NCBI RefSeq assembly: GCF_020085105.1
Contig: NC_058052.1
Coordinates: 20,393,733-20,457,732, forward strand
DNA: 64,000 nt
Origin: Siniperca chuatsi
Lineage: Eukaryota; Chordata; Actinopteri; Centrarchiformes; Sinipercidae
Direction: 5' to 3'
Shown here: positions 1 to 40,300 of the stretch, one piece after another
Layout of the letters: every line of letters starts with the position of its first letter
Position numbering within the stretch: position 1 is the first letter of the stretch
Position numbers and translations under genes: made by a program
The notes under the pieces: model-generated
The model's database searches: none
What the model was told of the DNA's origin: nothing
The model's input: only the letters and a program-made list of their open reading frames with translations

Positions 1-1780
1 ACAACGATGTGTTTGCAGAAAAGGAAGTTGTCAATCTACACTGTCTAAGGAGTCATCGAGGGCATTACGGAAGAGGAACAGAGTTGGCTTCCAGCACAGA
101 CTGATTCTGTCACTATGCTAAACAGAACTCTTGTTTCCCCAATTTACATACAAGGCTTATCACTTCATACTGCCAGTGTCATTTTTAGCAGTCACTGGGA
201 AGTCATCTTTCTAGAAACTGATAAAAACTGCTTCATGTACCATTCCTTTGTACTTTGGTGGCAGGCTGATGGAACTATTTCTGCAGGTTATAGGCAATGT
301 CAGCAGCCAAACTGACTTAACAAATGTCAGTGTAAGATTCTACTTTCATAGGACATCGGCAACATGTAATACAATGTTTGAAATACAAATGGGGAGAATA
401 ACTTGGTTCCCTATTTCTGGTGACTCCACTATCCCAAAATAAAACCACACAACATGTATCCAGATGTTTCCCCCATAGTCAGTCAGAAGCCACTTTAAGC
501 CGTAGTATTTTCACATGTTTCTAAAATTCAGCCCCTTTGGTCTGGCATTTCTGTTTTTATGTCTGAAGTCATTACCTCCGATCTAGAGCCAGATCCTTTA
601 CTAATCAACCTCAGCTCTTTTGAATCAATGGTGAACCTTACTACAGTTCTGAAACTCATTCTTTCTTATTCCCTCATTTTGAAAAAAAAAAAACATTAAC
701 ACTCACGCATCGCAAGGAAACTACTATACCAAGCTTAAAATGGGGAAGGCAATTATTACCCTACATTTAGAGAAGATTTGATATGCTTCAAAATACAAGC
801 TCTCTCAATCTGACAGAATCTGGCAACCCCGTAATTAAGTACCTAGAAGCTTCAAATTAGAAGACTACATTTTACACCTTTGTAATATTTCACAGTACCA
901 TACAAATATGAGCAAAAGATATGCAGGGAAATTGGGTGGGTTAGGGTGACAAAGAGGGATTATCTAGGCTCTATTTCCCCCTTTCCCCTCTATTTTGTTT
1001 TTATTACTGGTGAATGTACTGATTGAATGTCATTGGAGACTTTTATAACAGTTCCTTTATAATTGCTAAACTGAGCAAGTAATGTTTGAATTTACCCTGG
1101 GAAAACATTCAGCCACACAAACCCAGACTGATTTTTACCTCCTGTATTTCCACAGCGAGTAAACGATGAATCAGATTATGTATCTTTACCTAATTTCTAT
1201 ATACAGTAAGTTAACAACTTCCACAGTCGTTTCATAGGAAATTTCATTATAAATAAAACGGGGTCAATGAATTATTTTAAAATGGAAAATGCACTCTTGT
1301 TCGCAATTGTGAGTAACAGCACCTACAGATAGGTGACAAATTTAAGGACAAATCAACATAAGTTGAAGTGTCTTAGTAAGGTTTTGGGCCACTACCAGCA
1401 GCCAGAATAGTTTCAGTGCTGTTTGAGATGAACACTACTCTTCCAAAATATAGTCCCTCCCTTGGTGCTTTGATGATGGTGGTAAAGAGCGCTGTGCAAA
1501 ATCTCCAACAGATGTTTAGTTCGATTGGTCTATTGTGTTAGTGTTATCGGCCAGTCTTAATTTTGCTCTTGGATTAGTCTAATGCAAGTTAGACAGTCTT
1601 ACAAAAGTAAAGACTGAACCATTTTAAACCTAAAAAGTAAGCCTCCCTGCCCCCAGGCTAAAACTAAGAACCATGTTTCCATGGTAACGATCAGTGACAC
1701 CGGTTGACCAGTGACACCAAATGACAAAAGAAAAGAGAAAAACATGTCTCATAGTTTTACTTTGTTAACAATATTGTGGC

Positions 1781-2011
1781 GTGAGTAATGAGAGAGACAG
1801 CAGTAACCTGTTGGAAATATATAGCAGTGAGGACATAGTCAATCTGAGTCATTTGTCCAAGGAAACTGTCCTTAGCCTGACTGATGAATTAGCAGAAGTA
1901 TTGAGCTCTGCCACATTAAGAAGCTACAGCATCTCAGGTCTGCTACAGATGTGCACTGAGTTGAGATTTTATACAGGAAGTTTTTTTGTATTGTTACACG
2001 TTTTGCTGAAT
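1781..2011 (+). pseudogene. PIF/Harbinger (HARBI1-like) transposase N-terminal remnant
   Basis: The reading frame gives LLEIYSSEDIVNLSHLSKET, later a TDELAEVLSSATLRSYSISG stretch, then LRFYTGSF. This follows the order of the HARBI1/PIF transposase N-terminus: an acidic start, a helix with F/L-S-R/K-E, RSxAIS, then LRFYxxGSF. The frame is lost just afterwards, no DDE domain follows, and it lies antisense inside a pcnx2 intron, so it is a dead fragment. Similarity is by eye. Confidence 0.5.
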
Positions 2012-2204
2012 TTTACCAGTAAAATGCCCTTTTAACTTTTGAATTCTTCCAGTAGGCAAACATTTTCTGCTGGAGTGAATGGATCTGAGCAGTTTAATGC
2101 AGTTGCTCTGTCAGCCATGTTTTTTAGTTTGAAAAACGTGTCAATTTACCTAGAGAAATGGTAAAATAGTTCTATAAGATAGTCAAGAAGATGACTATCT
2201 TAAG

Positions 2205-2301
2205 CTTTGTGTAACGGGTGAATTCAGACGTCTATCTGAAGTCTGACTATTCATAGATCTAAGCTATAGTCAAAGTCTATCTTTGTGAAAACGGCCCCTG
2301 G
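2205..2301. repeat. possible end of a DNA-transposon-derived repeat
   Basis: Ends in ctttgtgaaaacggcccctg, which looks like the terminal inverted repeat of a teleost element family (gggccgtattcacaaag type). The matching left end was not found, so it may be truncated. It may belong to the Harbinger remnant just upstream. Confidence 0.3.
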
Positions 2302-2401
2302 TGACTGTGAGGGCCAAAGCATATAATTCACATCATATTCATACAAACATCAGCGGTGCCTCGTGCCCTGTATGGAAGCATCTGCATTTGTTAATAGTTA
2401 C

Positions 2402-31838
<29,437 letters not shown>

Positions 31839-31893
31839 GAGCCTTAAAAAGTGATCTGCTGTGGTCATAGTTCATCCTATACAATCTAGAGTG

Positions 31894-32172
31894 TTCCAGA
31901 ACATACAGACAGAATTATTGGCCTAAAACTCCTGGAGGGTTTAGAACCAGGCTGCCTTTTATTTTTTATTTTTTTTAAAGTTCTATAACATAGAACCCAG
32001 CTTTGTCTTAGTTCTAGAACATAGTGATGTCAGTGTTCTAGAGCATAACCAAGTCTGAGACTTCTAGAAGACATCTGTGTCACAGGAGTTCTAGAATGTG
32101 CACCCTCATCTCAGATTGAGAACGGTCTTTCTATGTGTGAGGCCTTACACACTGCCTTGTCTCATTCTAGAA
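31894..32172 (+). repeat. cluster of TTCnnGAA dyads in the 3' UTR
   Basis: Perfect TTCnnGAA palindromes at 31894-31901, 32012-32019, 32062-32069, 32089-32096 and 32165-32172 (four are TTCTAGAA), plus near-copies at 32036-32043 and 32216-32223. The spacing is irregular, so this is not a clean tandem array. Confidence 0.65.
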
Positions 32173-34529
32173 CACACATATACACACACACATAGTTCTG
32201 AAACCTGAGCAGAACATTCCAGAGCTGGAACCAGTAGCTCCTCCTCTGATCCCTCGGTGCTCCACTGCCACCTTTGTTCATCTCTCTCCCTTCGTTACCC
32301 TCTTTCTTTCTCGTTCTGTCGGTGCAGCTAAACGTTGACCGCTGCTGCAGCTTTCGCAACACAATACCCTCACCTTTTTATTTATATATATATTTTTATA
32401 GGTAATTTAATATGAAGAGACTTGACCTTACCTTAGCAACCAGCAGGACATACATTCCATGTCAGTTTCAAAGTTGTGCGATCACGCTTTTAGATTTTTT
32501 TGACTTGAGAATCATGCATGTACCCTTAAAATGTTGAACAAAAAAAATCATTATGCCTTGTTTGTAAATATTTCTTTTTATTCATTATCAGCCTAATGCT
32601 GGTAGTTGTTTTGTATTGCATATATGCTGTTTTTATGTTTTAAAAGTCAGCGATGCTGCAGTACAGTTTGTGTTCTAGGGACAGGTTACATACTGAATTG
32701 TAGCATGGATGCAACTATGTTTCCTCCCAGAACGCCCTGAAGATTTTAGAAATGCAGGTAGAAAAACACTGGAAGTTCTACAAAGCAAACGTGGAATCTT
32801 TTCACTGAAAAGTTGGATTCAATTTTAAATGACCGCTGTGATCTTGTGTTGCTAATGTGGATTTTTCTAAGACTATTTATAGAAAAGTTTTTTGTTAATA
32901 TTTCCTATACTCCTCACACTGCATCAGATAGGGGAACACTTCAGCCACGAATGTTCATGTCAGGAAAACCTGCCCCAAATTTATACATTTATAATCAAAT
33001 CCCCCCTGATGACAGCTGATTGGCTGGAACTGTAATGACACAGCATAATTTCAGATTTAAGTCGTGGAAGGATTACTACACAGCCTGGGAGTGGCCACAC
33101 AGGAGAATTTTTATTTTAAGAAACTGATCAGTGCACAAAGTGGTGATCCTTGTACTGTAACCCAGACAGACCCTGTGCCTTCAAGTACTAAAGTTTCTCA
33201 TGTCTAATTCAAGTCGTCATTTTTGTATTACCATGTGCACACAATTTTATAATTTATGCAAACAAAAGGATTTATTCTTCTTTATTTTTAAAGCTCAACT
33301 TTGACTGTATGTAACATTAAGCAAACGGTTTCCCCATGTAGCCAAATTTCCATCTCATCAAGCTCAGGAAGGTCGGGAGACATTTGAGGACAGAATGTGG
33401 TTAAAGAGAGTGAAGACAGTTTACCTTTCATTATTATACTGTAAACGTACAGCCAGTTGACTGGCTTCCTCAGGATTAACAAAGGGTTAATTTTCCTGAT
33501 TTGTTTAACACGTTTTTCTCCTGACCTCAGTGAACTTGACAGTATGGAGGTCTGACTGTGTAGGATATATACTGTACCTAGTCTCATGGTCACTCCCGGG
33601 CCCTCTCCCTAAAAATTGAACAAATCAACTTAACATCCATTCTTAATTATTGAATAATGATTATATTCCAGCAACTTTTCATCGCTGTCTTACTTCAGTC
33701 TGTTTTTGAGAAGCTCATTAGAAAATGTGTCCCACTGTTGAAGGACAAAACAAGGGCTCATTCACAGTAAGAGTTCCCAAATGGTGTAAATATACTTGTG
33801 ATTCCTGATGTGTATATCACTGAGGCATCTTATGATGATTTAGAATGTGAAGTATCCCATGTTCTGTATTTTATGACCACTGACTGTCAAACCAACACTG
33901 TAAAGGCCTTACTAATCATCAAGCTGTTAAAGGTGCAACCCCATTTGTTATGAATTAAGGGTTATCTGTAAATACCATAATGCACTGTTACTGTACATTC
34001 CCCTCAAAATATTGTATTTGAGTTTGAAGCTGAAGTCTGCAGTTTGTCATCCAATCACAAAACTGTGATTGCTGGTGGTTAACAAAAGGTTTTGTCTATT
34101 AAGGTTAATGATGACTCGACATACCCAAATAAACATTCCACTATATTTGGCAAACTGCAGCAAGAATATTTGTGATACTACTTATCAATATGGTGCATTC
34201 AGGCTTCTGGCTATGGGACCAAATTCAACTCTACCAGCACTAAGGCCTCTCTGTCTTCAGGACCAAAACCACTAAATGAACTAGCTGCTAGTGAGGAGTT
34301 CTTGCAAAGACTACTCCATACGAAAACTTCACAAACAACCTCAGAGGCGCAGTGCAGCCCATCCCCTTCTGATCAAATAACAAGATTTCCTGTTGAATGC
34401 AACACTTCCTTTGAATGTGTCAGATTTAGCTTTGAGTACATCTGTTTCAGTGAACGGTTTTTGTTATCATTACAGTATTGCTTATTTCACGCCTGATTGA
34501 TCAAGAGTATCAAGTTTATCAACATTTTG

Positions 34530-34535
34530 AATAAA
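34530..34535 (+). terminator. polyadenylation signal AATAAA of map3k21
   Basis: AATAAA followed within about 20 bases by TG-rich DNA (aatgttgcctttttgtttgtc), a usual cleavage context. An earlier AATAAA at 34128 could serve a shorter isoform. Confidence 0.5.
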
Positions 34536-34628
34536 GTCTAAATCAAGACTAATGTTGCCTTTTTGTTTGTCTTTTGAGACAGAATTACCACAATTATTTG
34601 ATGCTGTTTTCTCTTCAATTTTAAGCAG

Positions 34629-34760
34629 TGGCAGAAGTAGTATTCAGATCATTTATGTAAGTAAAAGCAATATCACAAGCTAAAAATACTCAATTTCAAG
34701 TTACTGCTTTCAAATTCCTACTTAAGTATTATGAGCAAAATGTAATGGCCCGTTACTGAT
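34629..34760. repeat. common teleost dispersed repeat, fragment
   Basis: Reads gcagtggcagaagtagtatt and then a paraphrase of 'agtaaaagtaat...aaaatactc', a dispersed family I recognise from many percomorph genomes. A related fragment is at 40195-40375. Confidence 0.5.
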
Positions 34761-34849
34761 ATATCATTAGATTATTAGCACCGATGCATCAATGTGCATT
34801 GTACTGTCGCAGCTGATTTCTACGTTTTGCTTGCTTGCTAAAAAAAACA

Positions 34850-35430
34850 TCTTACAGTAGATAAAATACTGTATGAAGAAATGCTAGAAGAACTATTTTT
34901 AATGATTCAAAAGAAGCTATTAAACTCATATATTTAATGGCAGCAGTCTTATGTACTTTAGGTGGTCAGCTATGCTTAAAGGATAAGTCTAATGATAATC
35001 TATATTTTTCTTATTGTCAACAAATGTCACTTGGTGACATGTTCCTTCATTACCATGAACATAGGCGCTGTAGTTTGTTTTGAGTCAATCCCATTTTCAC
35101 CGTTCTGCTGCCATAAATACTAGCTAGCGCACCAAATGTGTATTAATCCGCAGATGAAAATAGTCCCCAACAAATGCACTATTTAGTCCTGTTTGAGTGA
35201 CGTTTTCGGAAAAACTACAGTGCCCAGCTGTCTCAGGAAATTACTGAGCCATTTTTGAAAATTAGACTATATATTTGTGGTGATAATGAGTCTTCAGTAG
35301 GAACCAATGGGCTTGGAGCTGAGTGCCATAGTCATGGTAGGGAAGTCAGAAAGTATTGAGAGACATTATAAATACACCGTTTACTTTCGTCCTTTCATGG
35401 GATTGGTTAACAATAAGACAAATATAGAAT
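34850..35430 (+). repeat. dispersed repeat copy A (inverted partner near 63.2-63.8 kb)
   Basis: Matches the reverse complement of 63185-63805 along most of its length, for example agtagataaaatact, ggataagtctaatgataat, gaaaatagtccccaacaaat and ggttaacaataag. Divergence is moderate with small indels. No coding frame. The class is unknown; it may be a non-autonomous DNA element. Confidence 0.65.
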
Positions 35431-36329
35431 AATAGAATAAATTTTAAGTTTCAACCAACTAAAAATGGTTAACCTAAACCGACGAGACAGAATTAACCAG
35501 TGTAAACAGTGTCTAGCTTTTATTTGAAACATAACACATGCAACAAATACATTTGGCACAATACATTCTCAAAGCTGTGAATGATGAGTTATGACTAATT
35601 AAAATCCAATAGTAGCATAATTGATATCACTTATTGACAATATAGCCTGTTTCAAGTGTCAGTAGACAATCAATTAGCCATTCCAATTCAAGAGATTATT
35701 ACTTTAAACTTGATTAAAAGGAAATGGTGAATCATTTTTGGTAAAAATTACACTAGTCACATTAGCCTAAATCACCAGACGGGACTGTGCAGTGTGTGAA
35801 TCACCTGAATTCGCCCATCTCTGCACAAATGAAACTGGTGTTGGGAATGGTCACTGGCAGAACATTTTCACAGTAAACAAACAGAAATGTTAAGACAAAA
35901 AACCCCAAATAAAAAAGCTAAACTAGATATTAGTTAGTGTTTTCGGTATGTGTAATTCACTGACGTCATATCATATGAACTCTGGTTACTGAAGTAATTT
36001 GCAGTTCACTGTGCTTGTAGTGTCTAAAGTGAAAGTTTAAAAATGAGCTAATGAGCTGTGCTTCATGAAAACCACAAAACAAACTAAATAATCTTAACTC
36101 AAGGTCCACTCACTAGCTTTTTCCAGAGCTTTGAACCACATCTCGCAGTCTTCATCGGCGGATGGAGTTTACCCAGTGACTCACTGAGGACAAAAAGTTA
36201 GTAAGTGGAATAGATTATTTTGTCATTTCCAATGAATTTTCATGAACAAAATGTTTTTTAAATGTTTTATTTTTTATGTTCTTCTGAATGGAACAATGCC
36301 GTTACAGCGTCCCGGAGGCTGAAATCATT

Positions 36330-36468
36330 CTTCATCATCGAGTCTTATTGCATATCTTACAGATGTTTTAGTACTGGCGCTTTGTTGTTTATTGTATGTT
36401 TTGTTACTGATCTTATATGATGTAAGATGACCTTGAGTGCCATGAAAGGCGGCATTAAATAAAATGTC

Positions 36469-36512
<44 letters not shown>
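36330..36512 (+). repeat. LINE/SINE-type 3' tail with (ATT)n
   Basis: The segment ending cattaaataaaatgtcttattatt, preceded by gaccttgagtgccatgaaaggcgg, is the typical tail of L2-like elements in fish. It runs into about 14 perfect ATT units (36470-36512). Confidence 0.6.
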
Positions 36513-36513
<1 letters not shown>

Positions 36514-37217
36514 GTTCAAGCCACATGTCAGATCCTTTAATAATAAAGTGCATCACTTTGATTGGCACAGATGTTTATGGCTGCGGCCGTTGAGGTAGCA
36601 ATGGATAATTAAAGCTGAACTGATGGATGACAAGTCCAGTCATTCAGTGTATCACGTTGGTAGAGTTTGTCTACAGGAAAGAGAAGAAGAAAAAAGAAGA
36701 CGAGGAAGAGAAAGACGGAAGATATTAATGAACTGCACAAAGGAATAACATGTTAGTATTACATTATTACCGTTCTACACATCCGTCTCGGATCTAAAAA
36801 TAGTGAAAAGGGTGGGGTGAGCAGAGGTAATTATAGTCATTGTGGAGAGACTAAGACTGCTAAGATTTCTCTTCCAGGAGTTTCATTTTCCCTCCCTCTT
36901 TCTGTCTCACTGCCTCAGGCGATTGTTCTGCGACAGCTGATACTTGACTTCTCATTTGGTAATCTTTTGTTACTACAGAGAGGTTACCTAACAATACCGT
37001 CCACTTGTAACATTTTCTCACGGATAAAGTTGCTTTTTTTTTAAACTGCAGCAGGATTCTGCATTTAGTCACTGATCTACACTGTAGTGGTCTTACTAAA
37101 CTTACTATTTTACTTATTTTAACAAACAATTTACAGAAATGATGAGAAAGATGAGTTTCTGTGCTGATGTTTCATAGCTGCAGGAGACGATGAGTGTGTA
37201 TGTTCATACCTGTGTGA

Positions 37218-37367
37218 TCAGAGCATAGTGACACATTTCACAGAGCCACGAGCGCTAGTCTTGGCCTGGAGGGGGATCATGGTCTGGGCTTGGAGGCAGT
37301 ATTTGCCCTTGTGCTTCAGCTCATTCAAAGTCACCTTGTTAGAACAGCAGTCCATCTCAAACACCTC
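37218..37367 (-). CDS. il22ra2: il22ra2 exon 5 (D2, second half, stop)
   Basis: 150 bases including TGA. Encodes EVFEMDCCSNKVTLNELKHK and a C-terminus KYCLQAQTM...VKCVTML, with the disulfide pair YC...KC typical of D2. A possible ATTAAA poly(A) signal on this strand lies at 36541-36536. Confidence 0.88.
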   Translation of the reverse strand, partial: EVFEMDCCSNKVTLNELKHKGKYCLQAQTMIPLQAKTSARGSVKCVTML

Positions 37368-40300
37368 CTGAAGAGGACAGAATAAGACAGCAGACAGATT
37401 ATACCGTCAGGGAAGGTTTGCTTTTGGACTATGATGCAATCTGACAGCAAATTGAGCCTTAGAGGAGAAATGGAAGAATTGTGTGTAGGAAGAATTGTTC
37501 TTTTTTGTTATTGTTCTTGTTTTTATTGTTCTTCTTCTGCTCTTCCTCTTCCGCCTCCTCTCCCTCTTCTTCTTCTATTTTGTAATGGCAATAGTAGTAG
37601 TAGTTTAAATGTAATTTGTTTCTAATGTACACATTGAAGTGTTACGTTTTATTTGTTCCAGGCTCTAGGAAAAATCTATGAATGTTACCTTGACGGTGAT
37701 TCTTTTAGTGCTGAAATAGTTAATCGATGAGTCGACAGACAGAAAATGAATCATCAACAATTTTGATAATTGTTTAATCATTTAAGTCATTTATCAAGTA
37801 AAACCATCAGTCATTTTCTAATTCCAGCCTCTCCAAAGTGATGATTTGTTGCTTGTTTCGGTTTTATATCATAAACTGAATCTCTTTGGGTTTCGGACTG
37901 CTGGTCGGACAAAACAAGACATTTGAAGACGTCTCCTTGGAGTCATGTGATGAGCTTTTTCTGACATTTTTAACATCTGGCGAACTAAGATTGGCATTTT
38001 AGGGGTATTTTATAGACTAATCGACAAATCAATTGATCGAAAAAACAACTGACAGATTAATCGTAATGAAATTAATTGTTAGTAAAATTTTACAGGTTCA
38101 TAATTTCCTAGAGAAGTTTTCTGGAAAGAACTATGTAATTTGGTACTAACTATAGGGAAAATTTTAATCGTAAGTAAATATTCATTAATTATTTATCTAT
38201 TATTGGAAACTTTATTCTTGATTAAGTGCATGCTTGTTTGCAGACAAATTTCAATTATATGCATGTTCGGCTAACCTGCTGTGCACTGACTAAAAGAGGT
38301 TACATTAACAATTACTTTGAATTCATTTATTGTAAGTGAACCAGCTGGACACTATTTTCCGTGTGATTGCTCGATGCAGGAATCAAAGATCATCGCACGT
38401 CTAATCTGTCACATGTTCATATATTCATACAATATGTGCATGAACATGTGCAGCGAAATGCAGAGCGACATATTCTTGAGGCTAGTGTGATATAAAGAAT
38501 AATAATTGAATAATAAGTGAAAATAAGAAATTTAAGAAATATGAAGGATTCAAATTCAGTGATGAAAATCTAAAAAAAAATCTAAATATAAGGAATATAA
38601 GTATTAAAAATGCTGAAGTGTATATTGGCCTGGTGTGTCGGTGCACTGTACTCGAATGCAGATTATAGTACCAAATAGTAATATGTTACATAGTTCTTTC
38701 CAGGAGCCTACTTGGGAGTAAAATAAACCCCTAAAAATAATGAGATGGAGACATGGCAGACGGTTTAAGTCACATGACTGTGTGTGTTTTTGTGTGTGTG
38801 TGTGTGTGTACCTCCTCTCCACTGGTGTGTATGAGGTAGATCTTGTACTGCAGACTGCTGTGCATCTTCCGGACGAGCACTCTGGGGGGCTTCACACGGA
38901 CCACAATCCCTTGCTCAGTGACGTTCAGCTTCAGTACAGGAGGGCTGATTTTGGCTGCAGATATGAAGATCTGGTTTAGTTTTTTTTGTTTTGTTTTGCA
39001 CAGTGACGAAGCACAAAATCACAAGTCATGAAAGTGTGAGAAAGTAAAACAAAAAACAGGAAGGGGAGGTGTTTATTTTGTAGTTGTTTTTGTTTTCAAC
39101 TAAAAGAAGAAACTTGAGCTTGAGCATGTATAGCAGAGGGGGAAAAATCATGTAACAGTGTTTTGTTTCGTAAAAAAGTAATCTAAGAACAGTTTAAAGA
39201 GACTACTTTTCACATGACTTTGTCTTGTTTGTTTGTTTTTTGGTTCACAAGGCAGCATTACTTAAGTTTCTCTGGAAAAAGGCAAGTAAATACTGTTGCA
39301 ATGAATACTACAGACTGGGACCAGGATCAATAAAGTGACTCCACTGTACATATGATTTAGTAAACCATATTTTTTGAGTTAGTAAATAAAATTTCCTAAC
39401 TTTAAAAAGTTGATTTAGTGTTGATTTAGTTACTCTATATGTAGATCTTAAACCTAAAATCTTGTGTTTAATTTTTACTGTTACGTCTCCTTGAGTCAAA
39501 TATTAGTATATTATTAATATACCAATATTAATTAGTATATCAATATCACCCCTGTTAGTTCTAAATAAATACACTGGTTGAGTTTTATCAGTGTCTGTTT
39601 CAGGTTGTGAACTCTTCCGTGTGTTGTTGCATCGGTTTGGGGAAGCGAGCAGACAAAGAAGAGAGGATGCAGACGATGAGGAGCAGGAGGAGGAGGAGGA
39701 GGAAGAAGACATATGCAAACACTCACTGTCCCAGCGTGGGCTGAATCTCGGGGAGAGGGCCCAGGCTGATTTGCTGGAGGGCAAGGAGGAAGCGTGCACT
39801 CTGGCGTAGTACCACTCTCTGGGGTCAGAGGTCACGGCGCTGAGGTCACACTGGTGCTTCTGGATCCCCTGACAGCCGTCCACGTCCAACCACTGAGCCT
39901 CGCCATAACTGAGGAGTAGAGAGAGGGAGAGACACAAACACAGAGAGGAGGGTGTTACATCAAGAAATCAACAGGTGCTTGTTTATTTTGCTGCATAAGC
40001 ATCACTTTAATGTGGCAGCTGGTAAAGGTGGGGCTAATTTTAATTACTTTATATACTGCTGGGTAGCTTGTGAATTTACCCCCAGATCAATCAATTCTTA
40101 TCTTAACTTATAATAATACAGAATAATTAATTTGTTGATTATATTTGTATTATTAATCTGAATTGGCAAAGTAACTAGTAACTTAAGTTATCAAATACAT
40201 GTAGTGGTGTAGTGGAGTAAAAAGTACAATAGTGCCTCTGAATTGTAGTGGAGTAGAAGTATAAAGTATCAGAAACTGAAAATACTCAAATTAAGTACAA

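Larger units (their letters stand above)
1..2401. other. pcnx2 intron sequence running off the left edge
   Basis: AT-rich, with no further pecanex exon recognised. The only coding-like trace is a transposase remnant at 1781-2011 on the opposite strand. Confidence 0.6.
31839..34553 (+). other. map3k21: map3k21 3' UTR (end inferred)
   Basis: No coding potential after the stop. It starts with a cluster of TTCnnGAA dyads, then long AT-rich sequence. AATAAA signals occur at 34128-34133 and 34530-34535; the second is taken as the likely end, giving about 2.7 kb. Confidence 0.6.

Noticed and set aside
34850-35430. A gene or conserved enhancer between map3k21 and il22ra2
   Set aside because: The segment recurs in inverted form near 63.5 kb, so it is a dispersed repeat.
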